Both the position numbers and the translations under genes were made by a program. The notes under the pieces are model-generated. The model did not search any database. It saw nothing but the letters and a program-made list of their open reading frames with translations, and was not told the origin of the DNA. From the NCBI GenBank assembly GCA_026419785.1, contig JAODTK010005534.1:372001-436000 (forward strand): a DNA stretch of 64,000 nt, read 5' to 3'. This document shows, piece after piece, positions 1 through 10,929 of this stretch (its first letter is position 1; each line of letters starts with the position of its first letter). The stretch is from Sclerodactyla briareus (Eukaryota; Echinodermata; Holothuroidea; Dendrochirotida; Sclerodactylidae).

Positions 1-1255
1 GTAGTTTTCTTATAATTGTCTTATAAAATCTTCAGAGCACCTAACAAATCGATAAAATAACGAAAAGTGAATTTTTCAAGAATGGTGGAGCTGAACTGTA
101 CAGAATTAGCAGCGCAGCTACAGGCTGAGTAAGACAGGTACCACATTTACGTTCGAAAAAAAATTGATGGCCTAAAATTGGAAATAAAGTACAAGACTTA
201 TTTCAATTTAGTTAATATTTGACTCAAAGTTCACTAATTAGCTTTAGAACATATCTGTAAATTGATTGTCTGGTAGGCGTCAGGACTTGCCTCAATACCG
301 AAAAGAAAACTGCTCGATTGGCAATGTCTCTAACTTCGTATTAGAAAGAGAAAACATACCCTTCATGGTATTCGAGTAAATATAGCATTTCAGGGTGTTG
401 ATTAGTGTGTTCCCACCTCTATGACTATGGACTCTGGCTTGACAGGGGGTCAACTAGGAGTTCACGGTATCGGTACCTGCGTACTTTAGATATTCATCCT
501 GACCACCTGGAATGTTGCCTTATTCAACAATATGAACAATGAAATACTACCTGACATGACATAAATTCCACAGGTTGACAAGTGTGACGTCATGGATTCG
601 GCCTTATTCTCTGCAAAAGGTGACCAAACTTTGAAGGCCAATAACTCCACAGAGAAACATCGTATTGAAATGGGTTTGGACCTATAGATGCAGTATTCCC
701 ATCATCCACGATATATTTTCTGTTGTGTCCAAGCTGCAGTTGTCCTTTACTATTAACCATTATGGTAAAATTGATATGAATAGATGTGACAAACTGACTA
801 ACTAGTGGGACATACAGAATTGCTAACACTGAGCAGCATGGTCATCAGCAGGCTAAAATATGACATAACTCACCACAATGGTAGGACCTTGTTTCTGCAG
901 CTCCTTGTTAACTGATTTGGTCGAGTTGGGGGAGCATTGTGAATCTTCACTATTTCCGATCGGTCAACTGCAAACCAATACAGGGAAAAAAAAAAATGAA
1001 AACAAATGTGAGACTGAGCAAACCTGCCATAGTCAGTCAATGATAACCTAGCATTCTAGCACGAATTACCTATCATTATCAGACAGGTGGACTGTTGCAA
1101 AGTTGCTAATTTTGACAGCAGAAAACACTTAGTCATCATCACACTGTTGCAGTAGCTAGAGATTGTGTGGTATTGTTGTCTTTGCATCAGATAACTCAAA
1201 TACAACTTTGAAGGTTTACAGAGATATTTGGTTTTAACAGGTCCTCATTTTTATC
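1..1255. other. No recognisable gene or repeat
   Basis: AT-rich sequence with no long open frame, no convincing exon flanked by splice sites and no internal duplication that I could see. Short A runs occur near 987-997. Confidence 0.5.
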
Positions 1256-1412
1256 CTCCTAGTCCAAAGTCACCCACAGCCTTTGTTACAGTTGTGTGGG
1301 GTAACACTGGTTTGCCTTGCCCACTCAGATACATTTTAGTCAGGACATAACGCCACTAGGAATGAGCCCATGTCCTTCCACTGTACTGCAAGGTCAGATG
1401 CTCTAACTATGG
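1256..1412 (-). repeat. SINE-like fragment with a tRNA-type head
   Basis: Read on the minus strand, the segment begins with an A-box-like stretch (TAGTTAGAGCATCTGACC). A B-box-like GGACATGGGCTCATTCC follows, and then GGGCAAGGCA, a word typical of the region just after the tRNA head in several animal SINE families. The 3' tail is not clear, so this may be a 5' fragment. The family is inferred from layout only. Confidence 0.4.
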
Positions 1413-2389
1413 GAACCATATAGAGGGAACGGTGTTAGCTCATCAGAAGGAGGCTCTTTTTCTGCTAGTACTGTTAGAACGGAAGGATCCTTGGTTTCAA
1501 TGCTACTCATGCAAAAAACACCATTTGAAAGTAGAGACCTTGTACAGGGACTTCTTAAAGTAGCGACGCGCCGTATGTGGCAGCCCCACTGGTAAGTCCC
1601 CAGGAACAAGGTGAAACGACACACTATCAAAGTCTGTCGGGACTGAAGAGCAAGCAGTTCGCGCTATACAGTAGGAGTATGCTAGACACTAGGCCTAAAT
1701 GGATTTTTTTTTTTTTTTTTTTTCTGCAGGTGCAGGAAGCCAAATGAGGCTCATCAAGGAACCTGGTTAAGCACCGGCGATAACTCGCTATTTTTTCTCA
1801 TATAGTTCTCAGATGATATAGAGGCAGCGATGTAAGTAACCAATCCCAACCTATCATGGAACCGCCATTTGAATCCCCTCCGAGAGGGCAATGAGTGAAC
1901 TCCAGGATCCAACCACTTCCCCGGAACCTGGGGGAGTGGAAGATTCATATCCAACGACTAACGTGTCTGCTCACACCCTACCGACGAGACGAATTGCAAA
2001 TATCTTGGAACAACGCCAGGAGCCAATGCACAAGTCTACTGCATAAAAGTACAGTCACCTAGGAGAGTTTGCTTTCAAGTGAGACTTTACCATACCACGC
2101 AATTATTCAGCATAAAACGGGAAATATTGATTTTGAAGTGCTTCGAGACGTAGCAGGGTATAAATCATCATTACCATTATATAGTTGCACTGCACTGTAG
2201 TAAGATTGCTTCGACTATCTGACCATACAATCAGCCAGATAGCTTATGACAATCATTACAGCCATAGTAATTGCACATCATATTGTAGCAGTTTGATTAA
2301 ACACCTTACACCAGCTAACTCCTGGGGTAATGACAGACATGGGCCTTGGTGTAGTGGGTACAAAGGAACTTGGTGGAGCGTGAGTATAG
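1413..2389. other. Intergenic or intronic, no gene assigned
   Basis: It holds a 20-base T run (1704-1723) and a stretch at 1745-1840 weakly similar to 23060-23150, sharing words such as ACTCGC and CAGATGAT, which suggests an old dispersed repeat. A 75-codon minus-strand open frame at 1403-1630 is too short and unsupported to call. Confidence 0.35.
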
Positions 2390-2501
2390 GACCCCAAAAC
2401 TTCCACAGCTGTTTCAAGATGGTAATGCATGGAAGGAGACTATTGAACAGCAATTACAATGGAAGGAACTTGTGCAGATGTTCAAAGATGGTACTGTGGA
2501 C
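2390..2501 (+). CDS. Candidate internal exon, unknown protein
   Basis: An open stretch of 37 codons lies between an AG at 2388-2389 and a strong donor GTGAGT at 2502. Residues include LPQLFQDGNAWKETIEQ and later WKELVQMFKDGTVD, with a balanced amphipathic composition that looks coding rather than random. It starts in phase 2 and ends in phase 0. The acceptor has a poor pyrimidine tract. The next coding-like block on this strand begins at 3043 but enters in a different phase, so an exon may be missing or an indel present. I do not recognise the family. Confidence 0.35.
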
Positions 2502-3042
2502 GTGAGTCAATCGATACACAAGGAATTCGGTTGACAGGCTGAAGTACATTGCGACCTTGGGTCAAAAAGGACGCTAACGCTGGGTCCCTAGGCAGCTTTG
2601 AAACATTTTTTGACTGACAAGATCGGCTTTCAAATTTCATTGGAAGTACTTGGAGAGGCCTAGTACCTTCTGGTTTTTGGATTATCTCACAAACGTGTTA
2701 GAAGACTTCACCAGTGGGATATCTGGTAAAGCCAATTTGAATATCCTCCCATTTCTTAGAACTATGTCCTAAATTTGTACAAGCCTTTTCTTCTGCCATG
2801 ATTTATTATGGTTTCTTCCAAGGGATTAGGGGATCTTCTCAAAGTAACCGACTTGATGAGTAGCTCACTTAGGCCTGACCATGACCTGACATGAGTAAAT
2901 CGTAGCCCCTCAAACCAATTCCTCCCCAAACTTTGGAAGTGCAACTTTGTTAACAGTGTCCACAGATTACATTTTTGTTCGTTTTACATGCAAGTCCCTT
3001 CCATATTTTGTGATACGAGTTCTCACTTTTTTAGTTATCCAG

Positions 3043-3719
3043 GAACGCCTTGGAAATACAACGGGACGGCGGTGTATGTCTACGAAGATCGAGTGAAAAT
3101 GGTCACTACAGGTGGTGCCAATTAATACGAGGTATGAACGAGAAGAATGGAAACATTAATGACAGGAAGCAGGTTTATGAGCAAAGCATACATCGTTCAG
3201 GTAGATGTGAGAATACTCCTTACGCGATAGAAACGGGACAAAAGGACTACACGAAATGAAATTGTAGTTATTCCGAAAGAGAAACCGAGGTAAAAACATA
3301 ATATAGGAACAGTTGATGTTGGAAAGCCACATGGTAACAGTAGTAACACTGTCTAACACGTAATGAAAACTTTATAGTAAACAATACAGGCCAACATTTA
3401 ATCCGGGACGTTCTCATAAAGTCTGGTTACTCTGGTATCACTTCGAGAATCAAGACAACAACAAACATGTTTTCAATCAGCGATACACTTTCAGACAACT
3501 CATTAAGAATCTGCAAGAACTGGCCAAAGAAGAGATTGGCAGTCCTTAATTCATGATTAATTTGGGGAAAATTGTGAAATCCAATTTCATATTGTCGATG
3601 CTCCGGTTTTTACTCGTTTGCGTCGACGGACACATCAAGCAGCCACGAAATGGCATTCTGGATTGTTGCGAGAGAATGTATACGGAAATGCAATTAGGGA
3701 ATCTTTGCTACCTATATGA
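3043..3719 (+). pseudogene. Decayed multi-block coding sequence, unknown family
   Basis: Three coding-like blocks lie in a row. Block 1 (3043-3289) follows a good acceptor (CTCACTTTTTTAG...CCAG) and reads WKYNGTAVYVYEDRVKMVTT at its start and EIVVIPKEKPR at its end. It has in-frame stops at 3123 (TAA), 3135 (TGA) and 3228 (TAG), and ends at a GTAAAA donor in phase 2. Block 2 (3390-3549) starts after ATACAG in the matching phase, reads SHKVWLLWYHFENQ and RYTFRQLIKNLQELAKEEIG, and stops with TAA. Block 3 (3561-3719) is shifted by one frame and reads CEIQFHIVDAPVFTRLRRR. The phase match between blocks 1 and 2 argues for a real former gene or transposon protein. The stops and the shift argue that it is dead or badly assembled. 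No family is assigned. Confidence 0.4.
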
Positions 3720-4069
3720 AAGTGCACCTACCAAAAACTTCAATAGAAATACATGAGATAATTCACTGCTCTCATTGCAGTTTTTCTTTAAAGAGGCAGT
3801 ATCTTCTTGTACATCGGGCAATAAAGGACGGTGCTAGTCTTCGAACCTGTACAGAAAACGTCCCACGGGACATCACAATCTATGAAATTGTCTTTTTCGT
3901 TGTGACATTAACGTTGCCATCACTTTCTGCCAGGTAATAACAGATCATATTAAATACTCCTTCAGACAAAAGCAAAATTCCACTTACTTTTCTTGTGATT
4001 TCCTTGTTCCTGGAATTGATGGAAGGAGGATATTTCTTCGATGTGACATCATGCAAATGGCACAGTCCA

Positions 4070-4753
4070 TTTTTCTTCAGGTAATGCAGGATTATTGGTC
4101 TATGTTTGTCTTATCCACTGAGCATGATATTGCAGTTGATATGTAACTCCAACAAGTTGTTCCTTGTAGGCTGTGGGACTTGTGCCTTGTAGGTGTGTTA
4201 TCATTGGCAGACCGTTGCGAATTAGGTTGACATTTCGTGTATGACTAACATATATTTCGGGCTTGGAAGTTACGAACCTGGACAGTAACGTATATGTTCT
4301 GTAGCAGCTGTAAGTTCTGCTGCAGATTCGATGAGCACTGTTCCAGTAGAATTAGCGACGCCCACCTCTTTACTTTTTGGCCTTACGGGCGCTAGTCTTC
4401 TGCTCACGAGCGCTAAACGGTGCCTGGTGCCTGTCTAAAATCACCCTTGCGAGTGAGTGATTATTTGTAAAACTTTGTTCAGTAGATACCGCGCAGTGCA
4501 GCTGATATCCTAGGTTTCGGCCGTACAAATTTCGTTCCAATTCGATGTTCGATCCGATCAACGGAGGAGCCCTAATGGGGAATCACACATACGGAGTATG
4601 AGCTTCGATTCATCCAAGTGGAGATGAGTTATCGTGTTCATGAACTAAAAGGCCAACATATCATTCTTTTATTCATATTTTTCCAAAAATGGCCTGTGGT
4701 CATCATCCAAAACGTTAGCCAGGTCAGTGAGCTCAAACGACTTGAGTCATTGC
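4070..4753 (+). repeat. Direct repeat, copy 1 of a ~0.7-kb unit
   Basis: It matches 5001-5741 in the same orientation with small indels. Shared landmarks are GCAGGATTATTGGTCTATG, GAGTGAGTGATTAT and AACGTTAGCCAGGTCAGTGA. Copy 1 has a single TTCGTTCCAATTCGATG word where copy 2 has three. One minus-strand frame in copy 1 is open for about 45 codons across 4280-4420 but is broken in copy 2, so I do not call a gene. Confidence 0.75.
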
Positions 4754-4796
4754 TCATCATGAAAGGTACACACCAAATTCAAACATGATCTGACCA

Positions 4797-4990
4797 ACTA
4801 CTCTGACTCATTGTGTTTACAAGTTTTTCAGACTTGTTTGACCTCTGGTGAATACAATCAAAGTATCGTATCAAAAGGTGAATGTGGCTTATTAGAGATA
4901 AAACACAACAAAAATCATCAGCAAATGGTAGTTTGTTCACTCTTGCTGAAACTGGCATCGTGCGTTTGCCCGTTTATTTGGATTAGTGCC
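4797..4990 (+). repeat. Direct repeat shared with 6222-6402
   Basis: About 190 bp, from ACTCATTGTGTTTACAAG to TTTGGATTAGTGC, recurs at 6222-6402 with small differences. Together with the 0.7-kb unit this shows a local amplification of one ~0.93-kb composite. Its words GTGTTTACAAG and GACCTCTGGTGA also occur in the 307-bp array at 16.3-17.8 kb, so the two repeat families are probably related. Confidence 0.7.
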
Positions 4991-5000
4991 ACGGTATACT

Positions 5001-5741
5001 GTTTCTTCGTCAGGGTAATGCAGGATTATTGGTCTATGTTTGTCTTATCCACTGAGCATGATATTGCAGTTGATATGTAACTCCAACAAGTTTTGTTTTT
5101 TTGTTTTTTTTTCAGGTGGCTGGGGACTTGTGCCTGTAGGTGTGTTATTCATTGGCAGGACCTTTGCGAATTAGGTCTGACATTTCGTGTATGACTAACA
5201 TATATTTCGGGCTTGGAAGTTACGAAACTGGACAGTAATGGATGTTCTGTAGCAGCTGTAAGTTCTGCTGAAGATTTGTGAGCGCTGTGTTCCAGTAGAA
5301 TTAGCGGGGCCCACCTCTTTACTTTTTGGCCTTAACCGGGCGCTAGTCTTCTGCTCACGAGCGCTGAACGGTGCCTGTCGCCCGTCTAAAATCACCCTTG
5401 CGAGTGAGTGATTATGTGTAAAACTTCGTCAGTAGATACCGTGCAGAGTGCAGCCGATATCCTAGGTTTGCCGTACAAATTTCGTTCCAATTCGATGTTC
5501 GTTCCAATTCGATGTTCGTTCCAATTCGATGTCGATCCGATCAACGGAGGAGCCCTAATGGGGGATCACACATACGAAGTATGAGCTTCGATCCATCCAA
5601 GTGGAGTGGAGTTTATGTGTGCATGAACTAACACAGCAAACATATTATCTTTAGTTTAATTTTTCAAAAAAAAATGGGTGTCCCGTCGGTATATCCAAAA
5701 CGTTAGCCAGGTCAGTGAGCTCAAACGACTTGAGTCATTGA
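5001..5741 (+). repeat. Direct repeat, copy 2 of the ~0.7-kb unit
   Basis: Second copy of 4070-4753. A 17-bp word, TTCGTTCCAATTCGATG, is present three times in tandem around 5480-5532, against once in copy 1. A T-rich stretch at 5095-5115 is also inserted. Confidence 0.75.
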
Positions 5742-6221
5742 ACTTGACGATAGCCATCGGCTCAGGGTGTTTTTTTTTTCAACAGGGAATACCCTTTTGA
5801 ACTCTTGGCTTCGATTTATTAGATCAAAGTGTATATAAAATAACTCCAACAAAGGAAAAAGTCACCACAAGTGCTGTGAAATATCCAGTTACTTTGGAAC
5901 ATGCTCTCTAATATTGATTAGCAGGAACGCCAATATTTTTTTTCTGTAATTGTATTTATCGGAAAGTAAAACTGCATGAACAAGAAATACATATCAAAGT
6001 ATGAAAGGTGAATGTGGCATAGGGATAAAACACCATCATCAACAGATGATCGTTTTTTCACTTTTGCTCAAACTGGGATTTCAATCAGATCACACCAAGC
6101 ATATTTCTGCCTTGGCCTGTGGTAACCTCAGGTGGCCTCGGATGACCCCAAACGACGGAGTTCATGTGCTCATCATGAAAGTTCACAGCAATTAGCAAAC
6201 ATGATATACCAACCTATTCCT

Positions 6222-6402
6222 TGACTCATTGTGTTTACAAGTTTTCAGAATTTTACCTTTAATCAAATCAAAGTATCGTGTCAAAAGGTGACTGTGGCTT
6301 ATTAGAGATAAAACACAACAAAAATCATCAGCAAATGGTAGTTTGTTCACTCTTGCTGAAACTGGCATCGTGCGTTTGCCCGTATATTTGGATTAGTGCA
6401 AG
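6222..6402 (+). repeat. Second copy of the 4797-4990 segment
   Basis: It carries the same ordered landmarks as 4797-4990, including AGAGATAAAACACAACAAAA and ATCGTGCGTTTGCCCGT. It ends abruptly at TTGGATTAGTGC, where the following bases differ, so the repeat boundary is visible here. Confidence 0.7.
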
Positions 6403-6799
6403 ATTCTACTGTAATCACACCAAAGCCGCTTGCAATTGACAACCGTTAATTTTTTATCTTTGTTACTTGTTGACTACATATTATATGAATAATGAATGTT
6501 GTTCAAGTGGAATACTATAGTTCATAATTTTTCATGGACCCTTCTATGAGGAAGTAACAGCCAAGTGAGTGGAACAAATTTATTCTTTGATGAATAAAAT
6601 ATTACAAACTATTGCATGAAATGAAAAGTTTCTTCTTCTGTTCATACACAACAGAATTTGGCAACCTCTCAAGGTTATTTGTGTAGAGGAAAAGATTAGT
6701 GTTACTGTCCAGTTTGTACAGAATGCATGTATTAGGGCATATATTCAGATTCACCAGAAAGACCCACAAGACACAAGACCTGTCAGATTAACACTAGCA
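6403..6799. other. No gene or repeat recognised
   Basis: AT-rich, no exon with flanking splice signals and no internal duplication seen. Confidence 0.4.
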
Positions 6800-6945
6800 G
6801 TGTTGGAGTCAAATCAAGACAATCCGAGTCGGAGTCCAAGACTGATCACCTCACCATCAAGATCCGAGTCCTCAATACCAGTCTGGGTCAGGTCTGAGTC
6901 AGGTCTGGGTCCTTGTGTCCGATTTCCGAGTCCCTATTACAACTT
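6800..6945 (+). repeat. GAGTC-rich degenerate short tandem repeat
   Basis: GAGTC or its near variants recur about every 6-12 bases (for example CCGAGTCGGAGTCC and CAGGTCTGAGTCAGGTC). A second small cluster of the motif lies at 7660-7725. Serine- and arginine-rich reading frames here are by-products of the repeat. Confidence 0.55.
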
Positions 6946-7087
6946 GGCATTCCAGCTGAAGAAACATACGGTTTTAGGTTCAAAACAGCAGACTATTGCA
7001 GTTGGTTATATCATCCTCCACAATTGCATTTGCCTAATCATCCCAATGCAAAATCTTACCAGCTCTTCTATACCTGATTTAGAGTAA
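6946..7087 (+). pseudogene. Possible remnant of a DDE transposase C-terminus
   Basis: The frame ending at 7085 contains TIAVGYIILHNCICLI. This resembles the C-terminal ALHN-type helix of PIF/Harbinger (DDE_Tnp_4) transposases. Only this motif supports it, the rest of the domain is not visible, and chance similarity is possible. Confidence 0.2.
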
Positions 7088-7273
7088 TCATCAAAGAAGT
7101 TCATAATTACAGCCATGTAGCTACAAATTACATGAACAACCATATAACCCCACCTGTTCTCCCACCTCCCACTCCCACCATTTGCAGACTCTCATGACAT
7201 TTCCAGACAGCAGTTATCACTTCGAAGTATTCGTTCATCGCATCCCAAGAACATCACCAGAGTGTGAATGCAT

Positions 7274-7477
7274 TCAAGAATAGTCTTGATTTGTTTTCAG
7301 GAATTGTGGGTAGTCTTTAAGCATCTGGGTTGTTTTCTCTTTTGGGATGTTGTGGCTGCTTCGGGGTCTCTCATGAGGTTTTCGTCCTCCTGACCCTTTT
7401 TCACTGAACTGAACTAAACCATTTCCATCGTCTTTGCGACAGGGGGTAGGTGGACGGGTTGTAGCTTGTGCAGCCAT
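7274..7477 (-). CDS. Hypothetical 67-residue open frame
   Basis: An ATG-initiated frame with coding-like codon choice, rich in Pro, Arg and Lys, with the motif PRSSHNIPKEKTTQMLKDYP near the end. No transmembrane segment, signal peptide or known domain is apparent. It could be a terminal exon or a transposon fragment lying between the two GAGTC-rich clusters. No splice acceptor stands out upstream. Confidence 0.25.
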   Translation of the reverse strand: MAAQATTRPPTPCRKDDGNGLVQFSEKGSGGRKPHERPRSSHNIPKEKTTQMLKDYPQFLKTNQDYS

Positions 7478-8869
7478 TCAAAGGAGAAAGTAGTCAGTCA
7501 AACACACTATTAAGTTAACTCCAAAGGTGAAAGAGAATAAGTGAATCTGAGGACATTGACAAACAGGACTGTCCAAACTGTCCCGTGTTTATGATTATCA
7601 ATGGTACCGTCAGAATTCCTGCAGCATCCTTCCAGATTTTTTTGTGGATTGTTTTGTGAAGTCTTGACCCTGGTCTCAAGCCAAGTCCCGAGTTGAGTTC
7701 ATCGAAACCAGAGTCAGACAAAATACTGTATTAATTAAGCCCAATCAAATTCCTAAATTGAGAGCTGCTACATAGCTCATGTTTATGCCATCGTCGTCTT
7801 GGCAAATTGCGAACACCCTGAAGTTTTCCAATGATCCATGTTATGCAACAATTACTCATACAAACTACAGTATGACATTACAGCATCACATGCAGTGTTT
7901 CTGTTTTTAATGTATGAACAAGCTATTGCATATTTTTTATTTTCATTTTCCTTGATGATGGAGCCTCAAAATTACTCATTATGGTATTCTCTAGTGTCTA
8001 CTCGCATTCCTATGGTACAATCCTACGGTACTGAATCTTGTTCCAACAACAGCAGAACACAAAAAAAAACATTTACATTTTTAGGAAAAGTTCAGAAAAT
8101 GGCAAGGCCAATTATACATACTTAGAATGAGTGGTGGTATTATTCAATAAAAAAATATACAGGTAATTGGGGGAAAACAATTGAACTTTACACTAGAGTG
8201 ACCACTGGTGAATATGACAAGTTACATGTCAGGTTTGGATTGTGTACCACTCCAAACAGCACAATTCATCCCCAATATGCTCCATTCTCGGTAGGCAGCT
8301 ACGCGCTCACTCTGATCTGGCTCACATACAGTAGGGCGTTACTTGTTCCCAGGGGGAATATTCAGACTTATGGCTCACGAATGTTCTCCTCTGATACACC
8401 ATTTCTTTTAAATTCTCTTCCTGAACTGAACATATGAAAAGTCTGTAAATACTTTTAAATCAACCCTGAAAGTGCACCTTTTCGCTAAGACAAATGTCAT
8501 AATCGTTGTTGTTAGGCCCCACAAGTTGAGTTATTTGTATTCTTGTTTGGCGGCTACTAATAAGCATCAGTATTATTATGATCTCCAAAAAATATTCGCT
8601 TCATCCGTCCCCGTATTCATCCTGACCGAAGCTTATGCCTCCGGAGGGTGCCTCTACGTTTTGCTACTCGGCCAATTCCTGTGTCCTGTGCCAATCACAG
8701 GGAAGGTTCAAAACAACACAAATGGACGGAAAATTTTATCGACCTTGATCGTCAGACGACCTGAAAATCAGCCCCAGGTTCTTGACGGGTTGTTCAGTAA
8801 GTAAGGTCCACGTCGATGGCCATATTGCTCCATCCACATTGGTGTGTAATGTGCATGACAAATAGGCGA
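7478..8869. other. No gene assigned
   Basis: AT-rich sequence with several 80-110-codon chance frames on the plus strand but no splice-flanked exon that I trust. AATAAAA occurs at 8146, which is on the plus strand and so does not serve the minus-strand exons upstream. Confidence 0.4.
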
Positions 8870-9148
8870 TTAATCGACGATCACGAGTGTTCCATGTAGT
8901 TCCAAAATCAACGCCGAAGCGTCTGCATCGGCCACAGCGTGCCTACTGTATTTCGATGGAAATTGAATATTGTACGTAGTGTCTGTCCTCCTGTGGCTTC
9001 CCGGAGCGAATGAAAGCTGGCATACTAACGATACGATTTTTGCGATCGCGTCCTTATTTCCCGGGTATGAGGCACCCCCACCCCACTCATATAGATCTGG
9101 ATGTTTTGCAGCAGCAACTGTTTTGTTTCTCATGATAAAGACAGTCAT
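8870..9148 (-). CDS. Candidate terminal coding exon, unknown protein
   Basis: Read on the minus strand, an acceptor GTGTTTTAATCAG at 9149-9161 precedes an in-frame stretch of 93 codons ending in a stop. Readable parts are AAAKHPDLYEWGGGASY, KDAIAKIVSLVCQLSFAPG and ADADASALILELHGTLVIVD. Composition and codon choice look coding, and the opposite strand lacks an equally long frame. It joins in phase 0 to the exon at 9306-9369. The family is not recognised. Neighbouring exon candidates at 9306-9369 and 10684-10824 and the GC-rich region near 11 kb could form one minus-strand gene. Confidence 0.45.
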   Translation of the reverse strand: MTVFIMRNKTVAAAKHPDLYEWGGGASYPGNKDAIAKIVSLVCQLSFAPGSHRRTDTTYNIQFPSKYSRHAVADADASALILELHGTLVIVD

Positions 9149-9305
9149 CTGATTAAAACACCAGTGTCCATCACTTCTCCCAAATTTTGCACCCAGTTTT
9201 TGTGTTTTACAGCATGGTTGCAACGTAGATGAATATGTAAAAATCCAGTCCAATTGTGGGATAAAAGTCATGAAAATGGATCATAATTGAAATAAAGTTT
9301 GTTAC

Positions 9306-9369
9306 CTCATGGTATGGGAACCCATAACAATCAAGCCTGTGCCGTGCCAAAAGCCCCAACACACTACAT
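9306..9369 (-). CDS. Candidate 64-bp internal exon
   Basis: It is flanked on the minus strand by a strong acceptor (eight T then GCGAATGCAACAG) and a donor GTAACA. Read in the frame that joins in phase 0 to the next exon it gives LGLLARHRLDCYGFPYHE. A second frame is also open (CWGFWHGTGLIVMGSHTM), so the true phase is uncertain. The intron to 9148 would be 157 bp. Confidence 0.4.
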
Positions 9370-10683
9370 CTGTTGCATTCGCAAAAAAAAATGGAAAATT
9401 CATGCACGCTGTTCCGCAACAGTTTCGTCGAATGAGTGTTCAGGCCTGCGAGTGCATTTGGCTGTTTAAGCGTTATTGGGCAAAAACAATTCACAATGAG
9501 TTTGCCTATGATGCACACGATTACAAGGTAACAACATCCATGGAACCTAATTCTCTAGTGCGCCCCGTAAGTTCTGTTTGCCACTTTGAGTAAGTAACAT
9601 GGTGAGAACATCTGTAAGTCTCTGGCAGATTGTCGAAATGATGCAACCAAAGGAGGCTATTTTATGCACAGAATCAGACTGAAGAATCCAGAGTAAAAAA
9701 AAAAATCAGACTATAGATATACAAAATTCAAGCACATTGCACAAAAAACATCTCAATACAAAACAGGTATTGACCTCTATACAACTATTCCATAATCTCT
9801 TTTGTTCTGGAAGGTGGGAACAGCAATCGGGGACAGTAAAAAAATTAGGAATTTAATTTTAAATGACCTAGTCTCAAAAAATTTAAGTCTAAAATAATAT
9901 GATTAACAATTCCTGACATGAACAACAGTAGAAAACCATTTCATTGACGCCTCATAGTTATTGAAACTCAAACTGAGACAATTCCACTTCAGCAAATGAC
10001 CTCCGAAATAACTTCGGGCAGCAAAAAATAAATCCAACTTTGGGGGTTCGACTGGAAAAGTGCCTGAGTTGCGCGAGTTCATAATGCCTGTGGTACGTGT
10101 TTTACGTATTGCTGTTGTCCTGTTGATTTACTACGATGCGCTACGCATCCAATAATGTAACATATTTCAGGTCACTCTGCTGACCTAAACCACAGGTACA
10201 ATTCTCCTCATAGAAGTGGTCATTTCGAAAACCAGCAGTGGTTTGGATTCAGTAAAATACAAACAAAATGATTACAGTTCGGAATAGGGTCATTTTCCAC
10301 CAGAGTGAAGTTGAAACAAAATGTGGCAGACAAAGTTTGGGATACAAAAATGTAACTGTAATCTGTTTAGGCCATGGGATTCATGAATACACGCCAAGGC
10401 TATAAATTAGACTACTTGTTGTTGAAATGGGTCAGGCGAGTTCCTAATGTTACAATGCGAACAAACTCAAGCCACAATTGCCAGTCATCAGCATTTTGGG
10501 GGATGGGGGGGGGAGGGGGATACCGCTGCTCTGTTTTGTATCAAGATCTGTCAGATCAAAGTCAAGAAGTCAGGAAGCACACGCTGTCCAGTCATGTTTC
10601 GTCAAGAATTTCCCCTCAATGTGAGGTCGATCTATTATTTCAGCATGATCAGAAGGCAGGTGATGTCCCAAAATGAATCACAC
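9370..10683. other. Intronic or intergenic, no clear feature
   Basis: AT-rich. A 12-base run broken by one A lies in the G-rich stretch at 10497-10520. A short minus-strand stretch after CTTTGATCTGACAG near 10550 could be a small exon, but its donor is weak. Confidence 0.3.
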
Positions 10684-10824
10684 CCGTTTTAAGATTTTTT
10701 TCAGCACCAATTCTTCCCAGTCTCCATATGAACCAGCACACTCTGTGTTTTCCATATTATGATACATGGCGTTGATATAACACAAACGGTAGAATGTTGA
10801 CACTACCACAAAACATGAGCCATG
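10684..10824 (-). CDS. Candidate 47-codon exon
   Basis: On the minus strand an acceptor TTGAACATTTTTCAG is followed by an open frame reading HGSCFVVVSTFYRLCYIN, then MYHNMENTECAGSYGDWEE, then LVLKKILKR. It ends at a weak donor GTGTGA, or runs two codons further to a stop. The amino-acid pattern looks coding and no comparable plus-strand frame exists. It probably belongs with the exons at 9306-9369 and 8870-9148, but the phase to 9306-9369 does not match directly, so either an exon is missing or the assembly has an indel. Confidence 0.4.
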
Positions 10825-10929
10825 CTGAAAAATGTTCAAAAGCCCTATGAAATACTGAGATTCTTGAGAAAGAGAAAAAAAACACAGGGGCAAATGCGAG
10901 AGCTATGAATCGTGAATTCAGTACAAGTT

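Noticed and set aside
3390-3719. NXPE/PC-esterase-like similarity in SHKVWLLWYHFENQ...INLGENCEIQF
   Set aside because: The catalytic GDST-type motif is not visible and the resemblance rests on a few residues, so no family is assigned.
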